Source: Deltaproteobacteria bacterium (GTDB taxonomy: Bacteria; Desulfobacterota; GWC2-55-46). From it: 64,000 bases of DNA. Location: contig JACPGB010000008.1 in NCBI GenBank assembly GCA_016182655.1, positions 1 to 64,000 of the forward strand. Direction: 5' to 3'. Shown in pieces: positions 43,672 to 53,087 of the stretch; position 1 is the first letter of the stretch; every line of letters begins with the position of its first letter. The translations under genes and the position numbers were made by a program. Under the pieces are notes generated by a model that was given only the letters and a program-made list of their open reading frames with translations, was not told the DNA's origin and did not search any database.

Positions 43672-46089
43672 ATGAGAGAGGCCCCGTTGAAACGGACATT
43701 TGCAGAGGTCGCCATAGAGCTCCCGATCGAGGGCTCGTTCACCTATTCCATCCCTGATGCGCTTAAAGGCATCGGCATCGGCGCGCGCGTGCTCGTCCCT
43801 TTCGGAAAAAGGACCGTCACCGGATATGTCCTCTCCACGACGGATGCGCCCCCCGAAGGCGTCAAGGGGATAAAGCCTTTGATAGACACGCTCGACGAGA
43901 GGCCGATATTCGACGAAGCGCGCCTTAAGTTCTACAGATGGCTCTCATCATATTATTTCTCGTCGCTCGGAGAGGCGCTCTCGCTCATCCCGCCCGGGGG
44001 CGCGAACATCCGGAGCCGGCGGCACATCAACATTACGGAGGCGGGCATAAGCGCTCTCCCTCAAAAAACAGGGCTGGAAAAGGAGCTCCTGGAAGCCGCC
44101 GTAAAAGGCCCGGCGATCGCTACCATCCAGAAGAGGTTTCGCGGCGTTCCGGTTTTATCCGCCATTGAGCGGCTCAAGAAAGACGGCCTCATAGAGGAGG
44201 AGTCGCTCCTTAAAGGCGGTGGCTCGGCAAGGATCGAGCGGTTCGCAAAGGCCGTGAAAGGCGCGGACGCCCTTTCGCTCAAGAGGTCGCCCATTCAGGC
44301 AAAGGCGTATTCGCTCCTTCTGGAAAACGGGGAGATGGCCGTCTCCGCGCTCAAGTCCGCGCTCGGCGCAATCGACGACGCCCTCCGGAGGCTCGTCGAA
44401 AAAGGTCTCGTGGAGGTCTCGGAACGCGAGGTCGGAAGGGCCCCGCTGGATGCCATCACCCCGAGGGACGCAAACCATGCGCCAAACGAGGAACAGCAGA
44501 AAGCGATTGACAGGATATCTGAGGCCCTGAGGTCAGGGGCTTTCACGCCCTTCCTCCTCTACGGCGTAACCGGGAGCGGCAAGACGCTCGTGTATCTAAA
44601 GGCCCTCGAAGAGGCGTTAAGGTTGAATAAGCGGGCTATAATCCTCGCGCCCGAGATAGCGCTCACGCCCTGGCCCGCGGCCTACCTCGCTTCACTCTTT
44701 CCGGGCAGGGTCGCCCTCGCCCACAGCGGCCTCTCCCCAGGCGAGCGGCTCGACGAATGGCGGCGTGTCCTGAACAACGAAGTAGACATTGTCGTCGGCG
44801 CGCGCTCCGCGCTCTTCTCTCCCGTCGAAGGCCTCGGGCTCATCATAGTAGATGAGGAGCACGAGACATCGTACAAGCAGGAGGACGGGGTAAGGTACAA
44901 CGCGCGGGATGCCGCCCTCATGCTCGGCAAATACCTCGGGGCGACCGTCGTCCTCGGGTCGGCGACACCGTCGGTCGAGACCTTCTACAACGCAAACAGC
45001 GGCAAGCTCGAACTCCTCACCATGAGGCACAGGGTCGGGGAAAGCTCTTTGCCGCGCGTCGAGACCGTGGACATGAAAGGGAACAAAGAGTGCCTGTCGG
45101 AGAGGCTTAAGGCGCTCATGGAGGGGAACTCGGCGAAAAACAACCAGACGCTCCTATTTCTCAACAGGCGCGGCTTTTCCAACTCGCTCGTATGCAAGGA
45201 CTGCGGCCAGGTATTCAAGTGCCTCAACTGCTCGGTCTCTCTTACCATGCACAAGAGGTCCCATGTCCTTAAGTGCCATTACTGCGACCTGTCGATCCCG
45301 ATCCCATCGATATGCCCGAATTGTTCAGGCATAAACCTCTCCACGACCGGCTCAGGCACGGAGAGGCTCGAAGAGGACATGCGCGCTCTCTTCCCGAAGC
45401 TCACGATAGGGAGGATGGACCGGGACACGACCCGGAAGAAGGGCTCGGCAAGGCGGATAATGGATGCCATGGAGGACAAAAGCATAGATATCCTCATAGG
45501 CACGCAGATGGTCTCGAAGGGCCATCACTTCCCCGGCATAACGCTCTCCGGGATCGTGGCCGCGGACACATCGTTGAACATACCCGACTTCAGGTCCTCC
45601 GAGAGGACCTTCCAGCTCATAACGCAGGCGGCCGGGCGCGCAGGGCGCGGGGACGAGGCCGGCTCTGTCGTGATACAGACACTGAACCCGGGCCACTACG
45701 CGTTTTTAAGCGCGCTCAGGCACGACTACGGCGCGTTTTACGCCGAGGAGATAGAGCTTCGGAAAGAGGCCTTTTACCCGCCGTTCGCCCGGCTCTGCAA
45801 TCTCAGGTTTGAGGGGGCGAAAGAGGCGGCGGTAATAGAGGCGGCAAACGACATGAAGCGCGCGGCGGATGCGTTGCTCAAGAAAAAAAACGAGGATATC
45901 GCGGTCCTCGGCCCTGCGCCCGCGCCACTTGAGAAGCTCAAGGGCAGGTACAGGTGGCAGATGCTCTTAAAGTGCGCGGATGTAAAAAGGCTCCACTCGG
46001 TTGCGCGGACGCTCAAGGCTTCTTTCGTTGCGAAAAAGAGGCCCGGCGTCTCCCTCACCGTAGACATGGACCCGCTGAATACGCTCTGA
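43672..46089 (+). CDS. priA: Primosomal replication restart helicase
   Basis: An 805-residue 3'-5' helicase. The N-terminal DNA-binding domain covers about 1-110. LYGVTGSGKTLVY near 301-313 is Walker A and IIVDEEHETSYKQ the DEAH-type box. The zinc domain has CKDCGQVFKCLNCS and CHYCDLSIPIPSICPNCSG near 505-550, supplying eight cysteines. GRAGRGDEAGSVVIQT is motif VI. The ATG at 43672 is used here; a TTG at 43687 with GAGAGG before it is a plausible alternative start. Confidence 0.95.
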   Translation: MREAPLKRTFAEVAIELPIEGSFTYSIPDALKGIGIGARVLVPFGKRTVTGYVLSTTDAPPEGVKGIKPLIDTLDERPIFDEARLKFYRWLSSYYFSSLGEALSLIPPGGANIRSRRHINITEAGISALPQKTGLEKELLEAAVKGPAIATIQKRFRGVPVLSAIERLKKDGLIEEESLLKGGGSARIERFAKAVKGADALSLKRSPIQAKAYSLLLENGEMAVSALKSALGAIDDALRRLVEKGLVEVSEREVGRAPLDAITPRDANHAPNEEQQKAIDRISEALRSGAFTPFLLYGVTGSGKTLVYLKALEEALRLNKRAIILAPEIALTPWPAAYLASLFPGRVALAHSGLSPGERLDEWRRVLNNEVDIVVGARSALFSPVEGLGLIIVDEEHETSYKQEDGVRYNARDAALMLGKYLGATVVLGSATPSVETFYNANSGKLELLTMRHRVGESSLPRVETVDMKGNKECLSERLKALMEGNSAKNNQTLLFLNRRGFSNSLVCKDCGQVFKCLNCSVSLTMHKRSHVLKCHYCDLSIPIPSICPNCSGINLSTTGSGTERLEEDMRALFPKLTIGRMDRDTTRKKGSARRIMDAMEDKSIDILIGTQMVSKGHHFPGITLSGIVAADTSLNIPDFRSSERTFQLITQAAGRAGRGDEAGSVVIQTLNPGHYAFLSALRHDYGAFYAEEIELRKEAFYPPFARLCNLRFEGAKEAAVIEAANDMKRAADALLKKKNEDIAVLGPAPAPLEKLKGRYRWQMLLKCADVKRLHSVARTLKASFVAKKRPGVSLTVDMDPLNTL

Positions 46090-46179
46090 GGCGAAGCGCT
46101 TCCTGACATTCCCTTCCTTTCCTAACCCCAAGGTTCCGGTTGAACGCCTGAATTTGCTTACGCTTATTGAAGCACTTCT

Positions 46180-46555
46180 CTCAAAGACCCTTTTGCGCGC
46201 CCGCGCGCTCTTGGCGATGGCTCCGAGCGCTTTCTTCCTCCCCTACCCGCTCGCGCGCCCCTTAGAGCGCTCGCGTCTAATCTACCCCGGCGCGCTCGCC
46301 TCTTCCTCACCTTAGGCGCTCTCCGCCATGCGCCGGTGTATTGGTAAAACAAAGCGAAAAAAATTGTTTTTTTGTTTCTCAAAACTCCCCAGGCATGGGG
46401 TGAGCAACCTTAAGGGAGGAAGAAATATGAGCGAGACGAGGAAGTAAAAAGGCGCGACAGCGCCCTAAGGGGCGAGCGAATGGGAGGGGGAGGGTGGAGG
46501 GAGCGAAGCCCCATGCCGAAAAAAAGCCCGGCAGGGCGCAAAAGGCTTTTTAGCA
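46180..46555. repeat. Two family D repeats, inverted relative to each other
   Basis: A minus-strand partial copy (about 46180-46370) and a plus-strand copy (46390-46555) flank a short spacer. The plus copy runs from AGGCATGGGGTGAGCAACCT to AGCCCGGCAGGGCGCAAAAG and lacks the family A insertion found at 11451. The rest of the 610-bp gap shows no gene. Confidence 0.7.
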
Positions 46556-46644
46556 AGAATTGGAATTGCCAATCGAGCGCATATCGAATTACGATTAAAG
46601 GGTTCAGGTTACAAACCTGAACCCGCTCAAAAACCCGCAAAGGC

Positions 46645-46678
46645 AAAAAAAACGGGCGCGGAATCTTCCGCGCCCGTT
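46645..46678 (-). terminator. Terminator of the WecA/MraY-type gene
   Basis: AACGGGCGCGGAA and TTCCGCGCCCGTT form a perfect 13-bp stem with a 2-nt loop. On the minus strand it is followed by a run of U (complement of 46645-46652). Confidence 0.85.
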
Positions 46679-46699
46679 CTGATTTCAAATAGTATAGAC

Positions 46700-47854
46700 C
46701 TATATCCTCGTCGACTCCTCGCTCTGCTCCCTCAAAAACGCTATCGGCTCCCTCACCTCGAGACCGCCCAGGTCGGACTCCGCCGGTTTCAACAGGGAGT
46801 AACGGGGCATTGCCTCTTCCACCCTTGCGGGCCTCCTTCCCCTCACCTTTTTGGCGACAAGGAAGTTTATGAATATCCCGAGGAGGACCATGTTGTTTAC
46901 GAAGAGGATGAGGAGCTGCCAGCCCTTGGCCTCGCGTAGCACGACGGCCGCGAGACAGAACGCGAGCGTCAAGAGGCAGAGGACGAATACCGTCTTTCTG
47001 CTCCTTACGCCCACCCTCGTAAGTATATGGTGTATGTGGGTCTTATCCGGGTAGAAAGGGCTCTTGCCCTTCCGCATCCTCGAGACCATCACGCGGACGG
47101 TATCGAATATGGGGAGAGAGAGTATCACGACCGGCACCATCGGCTCGGAAGAGAACTCTGTCCTGAAAAGTGCGATGGAGCTTATGGCGAGCGCGAACCC
47201 GAGGAGGTTCGAGCCCGAGTCCCCCATGAATATCGAGCCTTTCGGATAATTGAAGACGAGGAATCCCGCAAGCGAGCCGATGAGCGCGACGGCGACGTAT
47301 ACGAACGCGGCGGAGCCGCTCAAATAGGCGAAGAAGGCGAGCGCCCCGAGCATTATTACCGAGAGGCCGCCGGCAAGGCCGTTGAGGCCATCTATCATGT
47401 TAAGGGCGTTCACTATGCCTATGACGCAGAAGAAGGTGAACGGCACCGAGAGAATACCCAGCCTTATGTTTCCGGAGCCGAAGAGGTCCCCGAGGTCGTC
47501 GAGCACTATGCCCCCGTAAAAGACGGTAATGGAAGTGGCGATGATGGTCCCCGCCATCTTGTACTTCCAGTTGATGTTCTTGAGGTCGTCGATAAGGCCC
47601 ACGGCGAAGATGACGGCCGCGGCGGCAAAGAAGCTCACAGCCTCCCTGCTTGGGCCGGCGAAGAGCATCGCGGCCCCGAGCCCGGCGAGTATGCCGAGGC
47701 CCCCGAGCCTCGGCACGGGCGCGGAATGGACCTTCCTTCTGTCAGGGACGTCGAGGCCGATCCGCCTCTTGCAACAATAGGTCAATACGGCCTTTATGGC
47801 CGCGATAGAGAGGCACGACGAGATGACCACTAAACCCAAGGCATTCGCAAGCAT
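46700..47854 (-). CDS. MraY/WecA family undecaprenyl-phosphate sugar-1-phosphate transferase
   Basis: A 384-residue polytopic enzyme with about ten TM helices. GLIDDLKNINWKYKM near residues 85-99 gives the DD metal/lipid motif, NMIDGLNGLAGG near 150-161 and MGDSGSNLLGF near 214-224 hold catalytic aspartates, and HIHHILTRVG near 271-280 is the HxHH motif of the WecA branch. It likely transfers GlcNAc-1-P (or similar) to undecaprenyl phosphate to begin O-antigen, teichoic or common-antigen synthesis. It stands alone with its own promoter and terminator. Confidence 0.88.
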   Translation of the reverse strand: MLANALGLVVISSCLSIAAIKAVLTYCCKRRIGLDVPDRRKVHSAPVPRLGGLGILAGLGAAMLFAGPSREAVSFFAAAAVIFAVGLIDDLKNINWKYKMAGTIIATSITVFYGGIVLDDLGDLFGSGNIRLGILSVPFTFFCVIGIVNALNMIDGLNGLAGGLSVIMLGALAFFAYLSGSAAFVYVAVALIGSLAGFLVFNYPKGSIFMGDSGSNLLGFALAISSIALFRTEFSSEPMVPVVILSLPIFDTVRVMVSRMRKGKSPFYPDKTHIHHILTRVGVRSRKTVFVLCLLTLAFCLAAVVLREAKGWQLLILFVNNMVLLGIFINFLVAKKVRGRRPARVEEAMPRYSLLKPAESDLGGLEVREPIAFLREQSEESTRI

Positions 47855-48124
47855 TACGGATACTCCATTCTAAAAGTGATACAACCCGGGCGCATGGGAC
47901 TTAAAAGCCCGCGCCTCTCCGCACACTTCCGGAAGAGTTCTTCGGCGTGTCTTTTGAACAGGAGGCCGTACGGGTGCGGGAGAAGGTACTGGTAGAGAGA
48001 GATTCGGCTCTGGCGGATCCTTGTGCGGGTTGTCCTTTGATGCAAAGATGATTCACGCCCTCTTCCCTGAAAATTGAACGCACTGCATGAGAATCTATGC
48101 AGAATTGCACAAACCTTTGTGCAT

Positions 48125-48153
48125 AATATAAGAAAAATGAGGTACTTTGTCAA
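48125..48153 (-). promoter_or_regulatory. Promoter of the WecA/MraY-type gene
   Basis: On the minus strand TTGACA (complement of 48148-48153), a 17-bp spacer and TATATT (complement of 48125-48130). The leader to the ATG is about 264 nt with no convincing open frame. Confidence 0.7.
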
Positions 48154-48417
48154 ACCTAAAACTTCCTTGCTTTAAATATTTAATTTAACTACATTCCGTG
48201 TTTCTTAGACCTTTCCGCATTGTCTGCAATTCCCTTTACTTTTGCACCTTTACTTGTAAGTTCATCGGCTGAAATCGGGCCTGACTTTAAAAAAAAATTG
48301 ATGGTCTGGCATAAGCGGATTTACATTCCATGCCCGTGCAGGTCCGAGTTTGCATAATTTTCTGTTCAGGATTTGCACATTTCCTTTGTTATTCAGGGCA
48401 ATCCAGAGTACCTGAGA

Positions 48418-48474
48418 TTGACAACCAGTTTTCGCGGGGCTAAAGTTAAAATAGCTACTATTCATAAAGAATAG
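48418..48474 (+). promoter_or_regulatory. Promoter with CTATTC/GAATAG inverted repeat before the membrane protein
   Basis: TTGACA at 48418-48423, a 17-bp spacer and TAAAGT at 48441-48446. Just downstream CTATTC (48458-48463) and GAATAG (48469-48474) form a perfect inverted repeat around ATAAA near the expected transcript start, a possible operator or leader hairpin. 48154-48417 is AT-rich and shows nothing else. Confidence 0.55.
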
Positions 48475-48492
48475 TGAGAGGAGGTGAATAGT

Positions 48493-49365
48493 ATGGCAGT
48501 GGGATATGGCACGGCAGGACCGATGTACTTTCAGGAATCCGAGGCGTTAAGGTATCGTCTCTCCTGGGGGTCTGTCTTCGCCGGCGTCGTCGTCGCGATG
48601 GTGACGTTCCTGGCGCTTGAGCTACTGGGCCTGGGCATCGGGCTCGGGCTTCTGAACCCCGCAGCCGCGCAGAGGTTCGCGGCAGTCGGCATAGGCACGG
48701 GGATATGGCTCATCCTCAGCACGTTGATCTCGCTCTTCTTCGGGGGCTGGACCGCCTCATGGCTTTCCGGCACGGCCACGCCGATGAGAGGGCTTCTTCA
48801 TGGAATAGTGACCTGGGGTCTCGTTACCCTTGTTTCCTTCTACCTGATGACGAGCGCGGTAGGCGCGCTCGCAAGCGGTTTCGCCGGCTTCATAGGCACG
48901 GGGCTCACGGCGGCGCCACAGATCGTCCAGCAACAGGGGTTGCCCGGCAATGTGATGGGGGACCTCGGACGGGTCTTGAGGGAATCCTCAAGGCCTGGGG
49001 CCGACACGCAGGCGGTAGTGACCTCGATGACGGGGCTCTTCGCCAGGGGTGATGCGGCAACGGCAGAGGACAGGAACGCGGCAATAGACACGCTTGTCGC
49101 GAATACTACCCTCGGCAGGCCCGAGGCGACAAGGCTCGTAGATAACTGGGTAGCCCAGTTCGGCGAGTTCAGGGCGCAGGCCGCCACCACTTCCGAACAG
49201 GTGACGAACGCTCTTTCCGCGGCGTCGCTCTGGGCGTTCTTCGCGATGATCCTGGGCGCCGGCGCGGCAGGGTTCGGCGGCTGGTACGGCGCTCCGTTAA
49301 GGACGCGCCCTTCGGCGAGGGTCGGGGAAAGGCCTGAGGAACCGAGGGAAAGAAAGGCCGCTTGA
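48493..49365 (+). CDS. Multi-pass membrane protein of unknown function
   Basis: A 290-residue protein with four or five TM segments: near 25-50, 65-90, 95-125 and a final one near 240-260, with a soluble helical loop of about 100 residues (roughly 135-235) between. The short C-terminal tail is Arg/Glu-rich. It resembles proteins loosely annotated as PhnA-like, a label I would not take as function. I start at the ATG at 48493, set after AGGAGGTG; the GTG at 48484 overlaps the ribosome site. A strong terminator follows. Confidence 0.65.
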   Translation: MAVGYGTAGPMYFQESEALRYRLSWGSVFAGVVVAMVTFLALELLGLGIGLGLLNPAAAQRFAAVGIGTGIWLILSTLISLFFGGWTASWLSGTATPMRGLLHGIVTWGLVTLVSFYLMTSAVGALASGFAGFIGTGLTAAPQIVQQQGLPGNVMGDLGRVLRESSRPGADTQAVVTSMTGLFARGDAATAEDRNAAIDTLVANTTLGRPEATRLVDNWVAQFGEFRAQAATTSEQVTNALSAASLWAFFAMILGAGAAGFGGWYGAPLRTRPSARVGERPEEPRERKAA

Positions 49366-49387
49366 CGCAAATCCGGTCCGGTAAACC

Positions 49388-49422
49388 AAAAAACGGGGAG
49401 AGGACGACTCTCCCCGTTTTTT
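49388..49422. terminator. Bidirectional terminator
   Basis: CGGGGAGAG and CTCTCCCCG form a 9-bp stem around GACGA, with AAAAAA before and TTTTTT after. Confidence 0.9.
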
Positions 49423-49505
49423 GCCTGAACCTCAAGCAAACCTTTGAAAAATCCCCCATGAAATAGTATCATTTATACCCTTTAAAGATTTGGCTTAAAC
49501 AGGCC

Positions 49506-49533
49506 CCCTCTTTACGGTATAATTTAAAGAGGG
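49506..49533 (+). promoter_or_regulatory. Inverted repeat over the -10 box upstream of def
   Basis: CCCTCTTTA (49506-49514) and TAAAGAGGG (49525-49533) are a perfect 9-bp inverted repeat around a 10-bp centre that contains TATAAT (49518-49523). The -35 is weak. It may be an operator overlapping the def-fmt promoter. Confidence 0.5.
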
Positions 49534-49572
49534 CGTAATACAAAAAGCCCTTATTACAAACAGGTTTGTCAG

Positions 49573-50100
49573 ATGCTTCTTGAGATATTGAAATACCCGG
49601 ACCCGTTCCTGAAGACCAGGGCTGAGAAGGTCGAAAAGATCGACGACGGGATAAAGGCGCTCGTAACGGACATGGTCGAGACGATGTACCACGCAAAGGG
49701 CATCGGGCTCGCCGCGACACAGGTGGGCGTGGGCAAAAGGATATCCGTGCTCGACGTGCCGACGGACGAGGAGAGGAGGGAGCGGGGCAAGCATCTCCTC
49801 GTCCTCATAAACCCGGAAATAATACTCTCCGAAGGGTCGGTCGTCTACGAGGAGGGGTGCCTCTCCATACCGGGCTTCACGGCCGACGTCACAAGGGCCT
49901 CGAAGCTCGTCGTAAGGACGCTCGATATCGAAGGAACGGAAAGGACGATAACGGCAGAAGGGCTCTTTGCCATAGCCGTACAGCACGAGATCGACCACCT
50001 TGACGGCCTCCTCTTTATCGACAGGCTCTCGCGCTTGAAGCGCGAGATGATGAAAAGAAAGATACGAAAATCGCTCGAGGCCGAGGACAGGGCGCTCTGA
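49573..50100 (+). CDS. def: Peptide deformylase
   Basis: A 175-residue metalloenzyme removing the N-formyl group from new proteins. KGIGLAATQVGVG near residues 42-54, EEGCLSIPG near 94-102 and QHEIDHLDGLLFID near 137-150 supply the Cys and the two His metal ligands. It precedes fmt, its natural partner. Confidence 0.96.
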   Translation: MLLEILKYPDPFLKTRAEKVEKIDDGIKALVTDMVETMYHAKGIGLAATQVGVGKRISVLDVPTDEERRERGKHLLVLINPEIILSEGSVVYEEGCLSIPGFTADVTRASKLVVRTLDIEGTERTITAEGLFAIAVQHEIDHLDGLLFIDRLSRLKREMMKRKIRKSLEAEDRAL

Positions 50101-50212
50101 GAAGACGCTAAAAAAGCTTCTCATGACTTTTTTTCAGCCTCGGCATCGACAAGCGGGTTCGCTCAAGCCACACTCCGTCCACTATTCTTTTAACGGGAAC
50201 AAGACCACCTGA

Positions 50213-51154
50213 ATGATAAAGGCCGTAAAGCTCGTCTTCATGGGGACTCCGCTCTTCGCCGTCCCGTCGCTCGAAGCGCTCATAAAGGCAGGCTACGACG
50301 TTTCAGCCGTCGTAACGAGGCAGGATAAGCCCAGGGGCCGGGGCCTTTCGGTCGTTCAGTCCCCTGTAAAGGAAGCGGCGCTAAAGCACGACATAGCCGT
50401 CCTCGAGCCGCTCTCCATGCGGGATGAGGCTTTCCATGAGACCCTCCGGTCAATAAGCCCCGACATAATAGCGGTCGTGGCGTACGGCAAGATACTGCCT
50501 CCGTCGATACTCGAGCTCCCTCGGAAGGGTTGCATAAACCTCCACGCATCTCTTCTGCCCAAATACCGGGGGGCCGCCCCAATAAACTGGGCGATAATAA
50601 ACGGCGAAAAGACGACGGGTGTATCGACCATGCTCATGGACAAGGGCATGGATACCGGGCCGATGTTGCTTAAGGAAGAGACGGCTATAGGCGAAGACGA
50701 GACCGCCGACAACCTCGGCAGAAGGCTCTCGGAGATCGGCTCACGCCTCCTCGCCGAGACTATAAAGCGGGTGCTCGAAGGGTCCGTGACTCCGGTCCCG
50801 CAGGACGAGAGGGATGCGAGCTACGCGCCGATACTGAAAAAAGAGGACGGCAGGATCGACTGGAAAAATGACGCGCGGCTCGTGAAGTGTCTCATGCGCG
50901 GGGTGACCCCGTGGCCCGGCGCGCACACCGGCTGGAGGGAGTCGCTCCTGAAGATCCACTCGGGGCTCGTAATCGACGCGGATACCGGGGAAGCCCCCGG
51001 CACCATAACCGGACTTTCAAAAGACGGGATAGAGGTCGCCTGCGGCAGGGGGACTTTCGTAATAACCGGGCTTCAGCCTGAAAACCGCAAAAAGATCACC
51101 GCCGCGGAGTTCATACAGGGTTACAGGATAGTAAAGGGGGAGCGTTTTTGCTAG
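50213..51154 (+). CDS. fmt: Methionyl-tRNA formyltransferase
   Basis: A 313-residue enzyme formylating initiator Met-tRNA with 10-formyl-THF. VFMGTPLFAVPSLEALI, CINLHASLLPKYRGAAPINW and MLMDKGMDTGPMLL are the hydrolase/THF-binding and catalytic parts; the C-terminal OB-like domain begins near 205. Its end overlaps the DUF116 start by 7 bp, so the two are coupled. Confidence 0.96.
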   Translation: MIKAVKLVFMGTPLFAVPSLEALIKAGYDVSAVVTRQDKPRGRGLSVVQSPVKEAALKHDIAVLEPLSMRDEAFHETLRSISPDIIAVVAYGKILPPSILELPRKGCINLHASLLPKYRGAAPINWAIINGEKTTGVSTMLMDKGMDTGPMLLKEETAIGEDETADNLGRRLSEIGSRLLAETIKRVLEGSVTPVPQDERDASYAPILKKEDGRIDWKNDARLVKCLMRGVTPWPGAHTGWRESLLKIHSGLVIDADTGEAPGTITGLSKDGIEVACGRGTFVITGLQPENRKKITAAEFIQGYRIVKGERFC

Positions 51155-51942
51155 ACGGTTCTCAAAAATGGCAGGGCAGTCCCGAATCTATCGCGTATAA
51201 GCCGGGTAGAGCCGTATACCTCGCGCTCCTCGGCGTCTCCACGCTTGCGGTCTCGGGAATAGCATTCTTATTCTGGTACGTACCGACCGTGGGCTTAAGG
51301 AACATACACCCGGCGCTCCCATATGTGCTCGGCGCGGCGCTCTTGACCGGGTCGGTCTTCATCCTCGGCGGAACGGCCTTCATAACGAACGCGGCGATAA
51401 AGGGCAGGCTCCCCTTCTATTCGCACACGTTAAGGTGGCTCCTCGTAAAGTTCTATCTCCCTCTCATGATAATGGCCGGAGGGATATTGAAGATACCGAA
51501 GATAAAGATAGAGCGGGCCTTCATAGACCTCAACAACCAGATGATAAAGATGATGGGGAAGAAGGTGAGACCCGAAAAGCTCCTCATCCTCATGCCCCAC
51601 TGCATACAGTTCGACAACTGCAAGATAAAGGTGACGAGGAACGTAAGAAACTGCGCGGGGTGCGGAAAGTGCGAGATAGGCGGTCTCTTATCACTCAGCG
51701 AGGAGTTCGGGGTGGGCCTCTTCATCTCCACGGGCGGGACGGTAGCCAGACGCAAGGTCTACGAGGACAGGCCCGACGCCGTAATAGCCGTCGCCTGCGA
51801 GAGGGACTTGACGAGCGGCCTCCAGGACTCGTACCCGCTCCCGGTCCTCGCCATAGTGAACAAGAGGCCGCGCGGCTACTGCATGGAGACCGGAGTCGCG
51901 ATAGAGGAGATCAGGCAGGCGATAAGGGACCTCATGGGTTGA
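51148..51942 (+). CDS. DUF116 family membrane protein with C-terminal cysteine domain
   Basis: A 264-residue protein with two or three N-terminal TM helices (near 25-50, 60-85 and perhaps 100-120), then a cytoplasmic domain with CIQFDNCKIKVT and CAGCGKC near residues 151-176, and later ACERDL and GYCMETG. The cysteines are suited to metal or Fe-S binding. DUF116 genes commonly follow fmt, but function is unknown. It starts with TTG at 51148, with AAAGGGGG upstream. Confidence 0.85.
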   Translation: MLDGSQKWQGSPESIAYKPGRAVYLALLGVSTLAVSGIAFLFWYVPTVGLRNIHPALPYVLGAALLTGSVFILGGTAFITNAAIKGRLPFYSHTLRWLLVKFYLPLMIMAGGILKIPKIKIERAFIDLNNQMIKMMGKKVRPEKLLILMPHCIQFDNCKIKVTRNVRNCAGCGKCEIGGLLSLSEEFGVGLFISTGGTVARRKVYEDRPDAVIAVACERDLTSGLQDSYPLPVLAIVNKRPRGYCMETGVAIEEIRQAIRDLMG

Positions 51943-52060
51943 CACCTGAGGATGCCTGCCCTATATTAAAGGGTGCCGTAACAGAATCGTCAAGACGCGG
52001 CCTGGTTATAAGGCCGTGACTGTTAACTTTCAAATGGATCATCTTAGCCGGAGGATATAA

Positions 52061-52927
52061 ATGAACTACTTAAAGACTGCCGTGCTCCTTGCGGTCCTGA
52101 CCGCGTTCCTGCTCTTTGCCGGGAGCGCGCTCGGCGGAAAACAGGGGGCCATGATGGCGCTCGTGCTCGCCGGGGTCATGAACTTCGGGACATACTGGTT
52201 CAGCGACAAGATAGTGCTTGCCATGTACAGGGCAAAGCCTGTCGAGGAGGGCGACGCGCCCGGGCTCCACGCCATGGTCCGGGACCTTACGATGAAGGCG
52301 AACATGCCGATGCCGAAGGTCTACATGATGGATAACGAGACCCCGAACGCCTTTGCGACAGGCAGGAACCCATCGCACGCCGCCGTAGCGGTGACAACGG
52401 GCATCATGAAGCTCCTGAATAAAGAAGAGCTCCAGGGCGTGATGGCCCATGAGCTCAGCCACATAAGGAACAGGGACATACTCATAGGCACGATAGCCGC
52501 CACCATCGCCGGGGCGATCGGCTACCTATCGCACTTCGCCTATTACGCGGCGATGTTCGGAGGCTCCCGGCGCGACGACGGCGAAGGCGGAAACCCCCTT
52601 GCAGGGATCGTGATGATGATAGTCGCGCCCATAGCCGCGATGATAATCCAGATGGCGATATCGCGCTCGAGGGAGTACGGGGCGGACCACTCCGGCGCCG
52701 AGATCTCCGGGAACCCCCTGTATCTCGCGAACGCGCTCAGAAAGCTCGAGCACTACAACAAGAGGATACCGATGCACGTGCCGAGCGAGGCTACCGCGCA
52801 CATGTTCATAGTAAGCCCCCTGTCCGGAGGCTCGCTCCTCAAGCTCTTCAGCACGCACCCGCCGATAGAGGAGCGGATAAAGAGGCTTGAGCAGATGGTA
52901 GGGAAGGTGGGGCAGAAATCTTTTTAA
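52061..52927 (+). CDS. htpX: HtpX family membrane zinc protease
   Basis: A 288-residue inner-membrane metalloprotease of protein quality control. Two TM helices lie near 6-22 and 26-45, and two more near 145-165 and 180-200. The zinc motif is [13 protein letters not shown] near residues 128-140, with the third ligand in [15 protein letters not shown] near 206-220. GGAGGA precedes the ATG. A strong terminator follows. Confidence 0.94.
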   Translation: MNYLKTAVLLAVLTAFLLFAGSALGGKQGAMMALVLAGVMNFGTYWFSDKIVLAMYRAKPVEEGDAPGLHAMVRDLTMKANMPMPKVYMMDNETPNAFATGRNPSHAAVAVTTGIMKLLNKEELQGVMAHELSHIRNRDILIGTIAATIAGAIGYLSHFAYYAAMFGGSRRDDGEGGNPLAGIVMMIVAPIAAMIIQMAISRSREYGADHSGAEISGNPLYLANALRKLEHYNKRIPMHVPSEATAHMFIVSPLSGGSLLKLFSTHPPIEERIKRLEQMVGKVGQKSF

Positions 52928-52965
52928 GGATTGACACGGGATTTATAGAGAACAATGTATTCGAT

Positions 52966-52995
52966 AGGCGGGGTTTTCCAACCCCGCCTTTTTTA
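52966..52995 (+). terminator. Terminator of htpX
   Basis: AGGCGGGGTT and AACCCCGCCT form a 10-bp stem around TTCC, followed by TTTTTATTT. Confidence 0.88.
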
Positions 52996-53031
52996 TTTCC
53001 CTGCTTGCGGGTTCAGGTCCCCCTCCCCCCC

Positions 53032-53059
53032 AAAAAAAGGGGGCCTTAAAAGGCCCCCT
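53032..53059 (-). terminator. Terminator of the PilZ gene
   Basis: AGGGGGCCTT and AAGGCCCCCT form a 10-bp stem; on the minus strand the hairpin is followed by a U-run (complement of the A-run at 53032-53038). Confidence 0.8.
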
Positions 53060-53087
53060 CTCATTGATAATAATTTGTAAGGCTGTC

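Noticed and set aside
47855-48153. A ~99-codon frame in the leader of the WecA/MraY-type gene
   Set aside because: It begins upstream of the predicted transcript start and has no recognisable domain or ribosome site.
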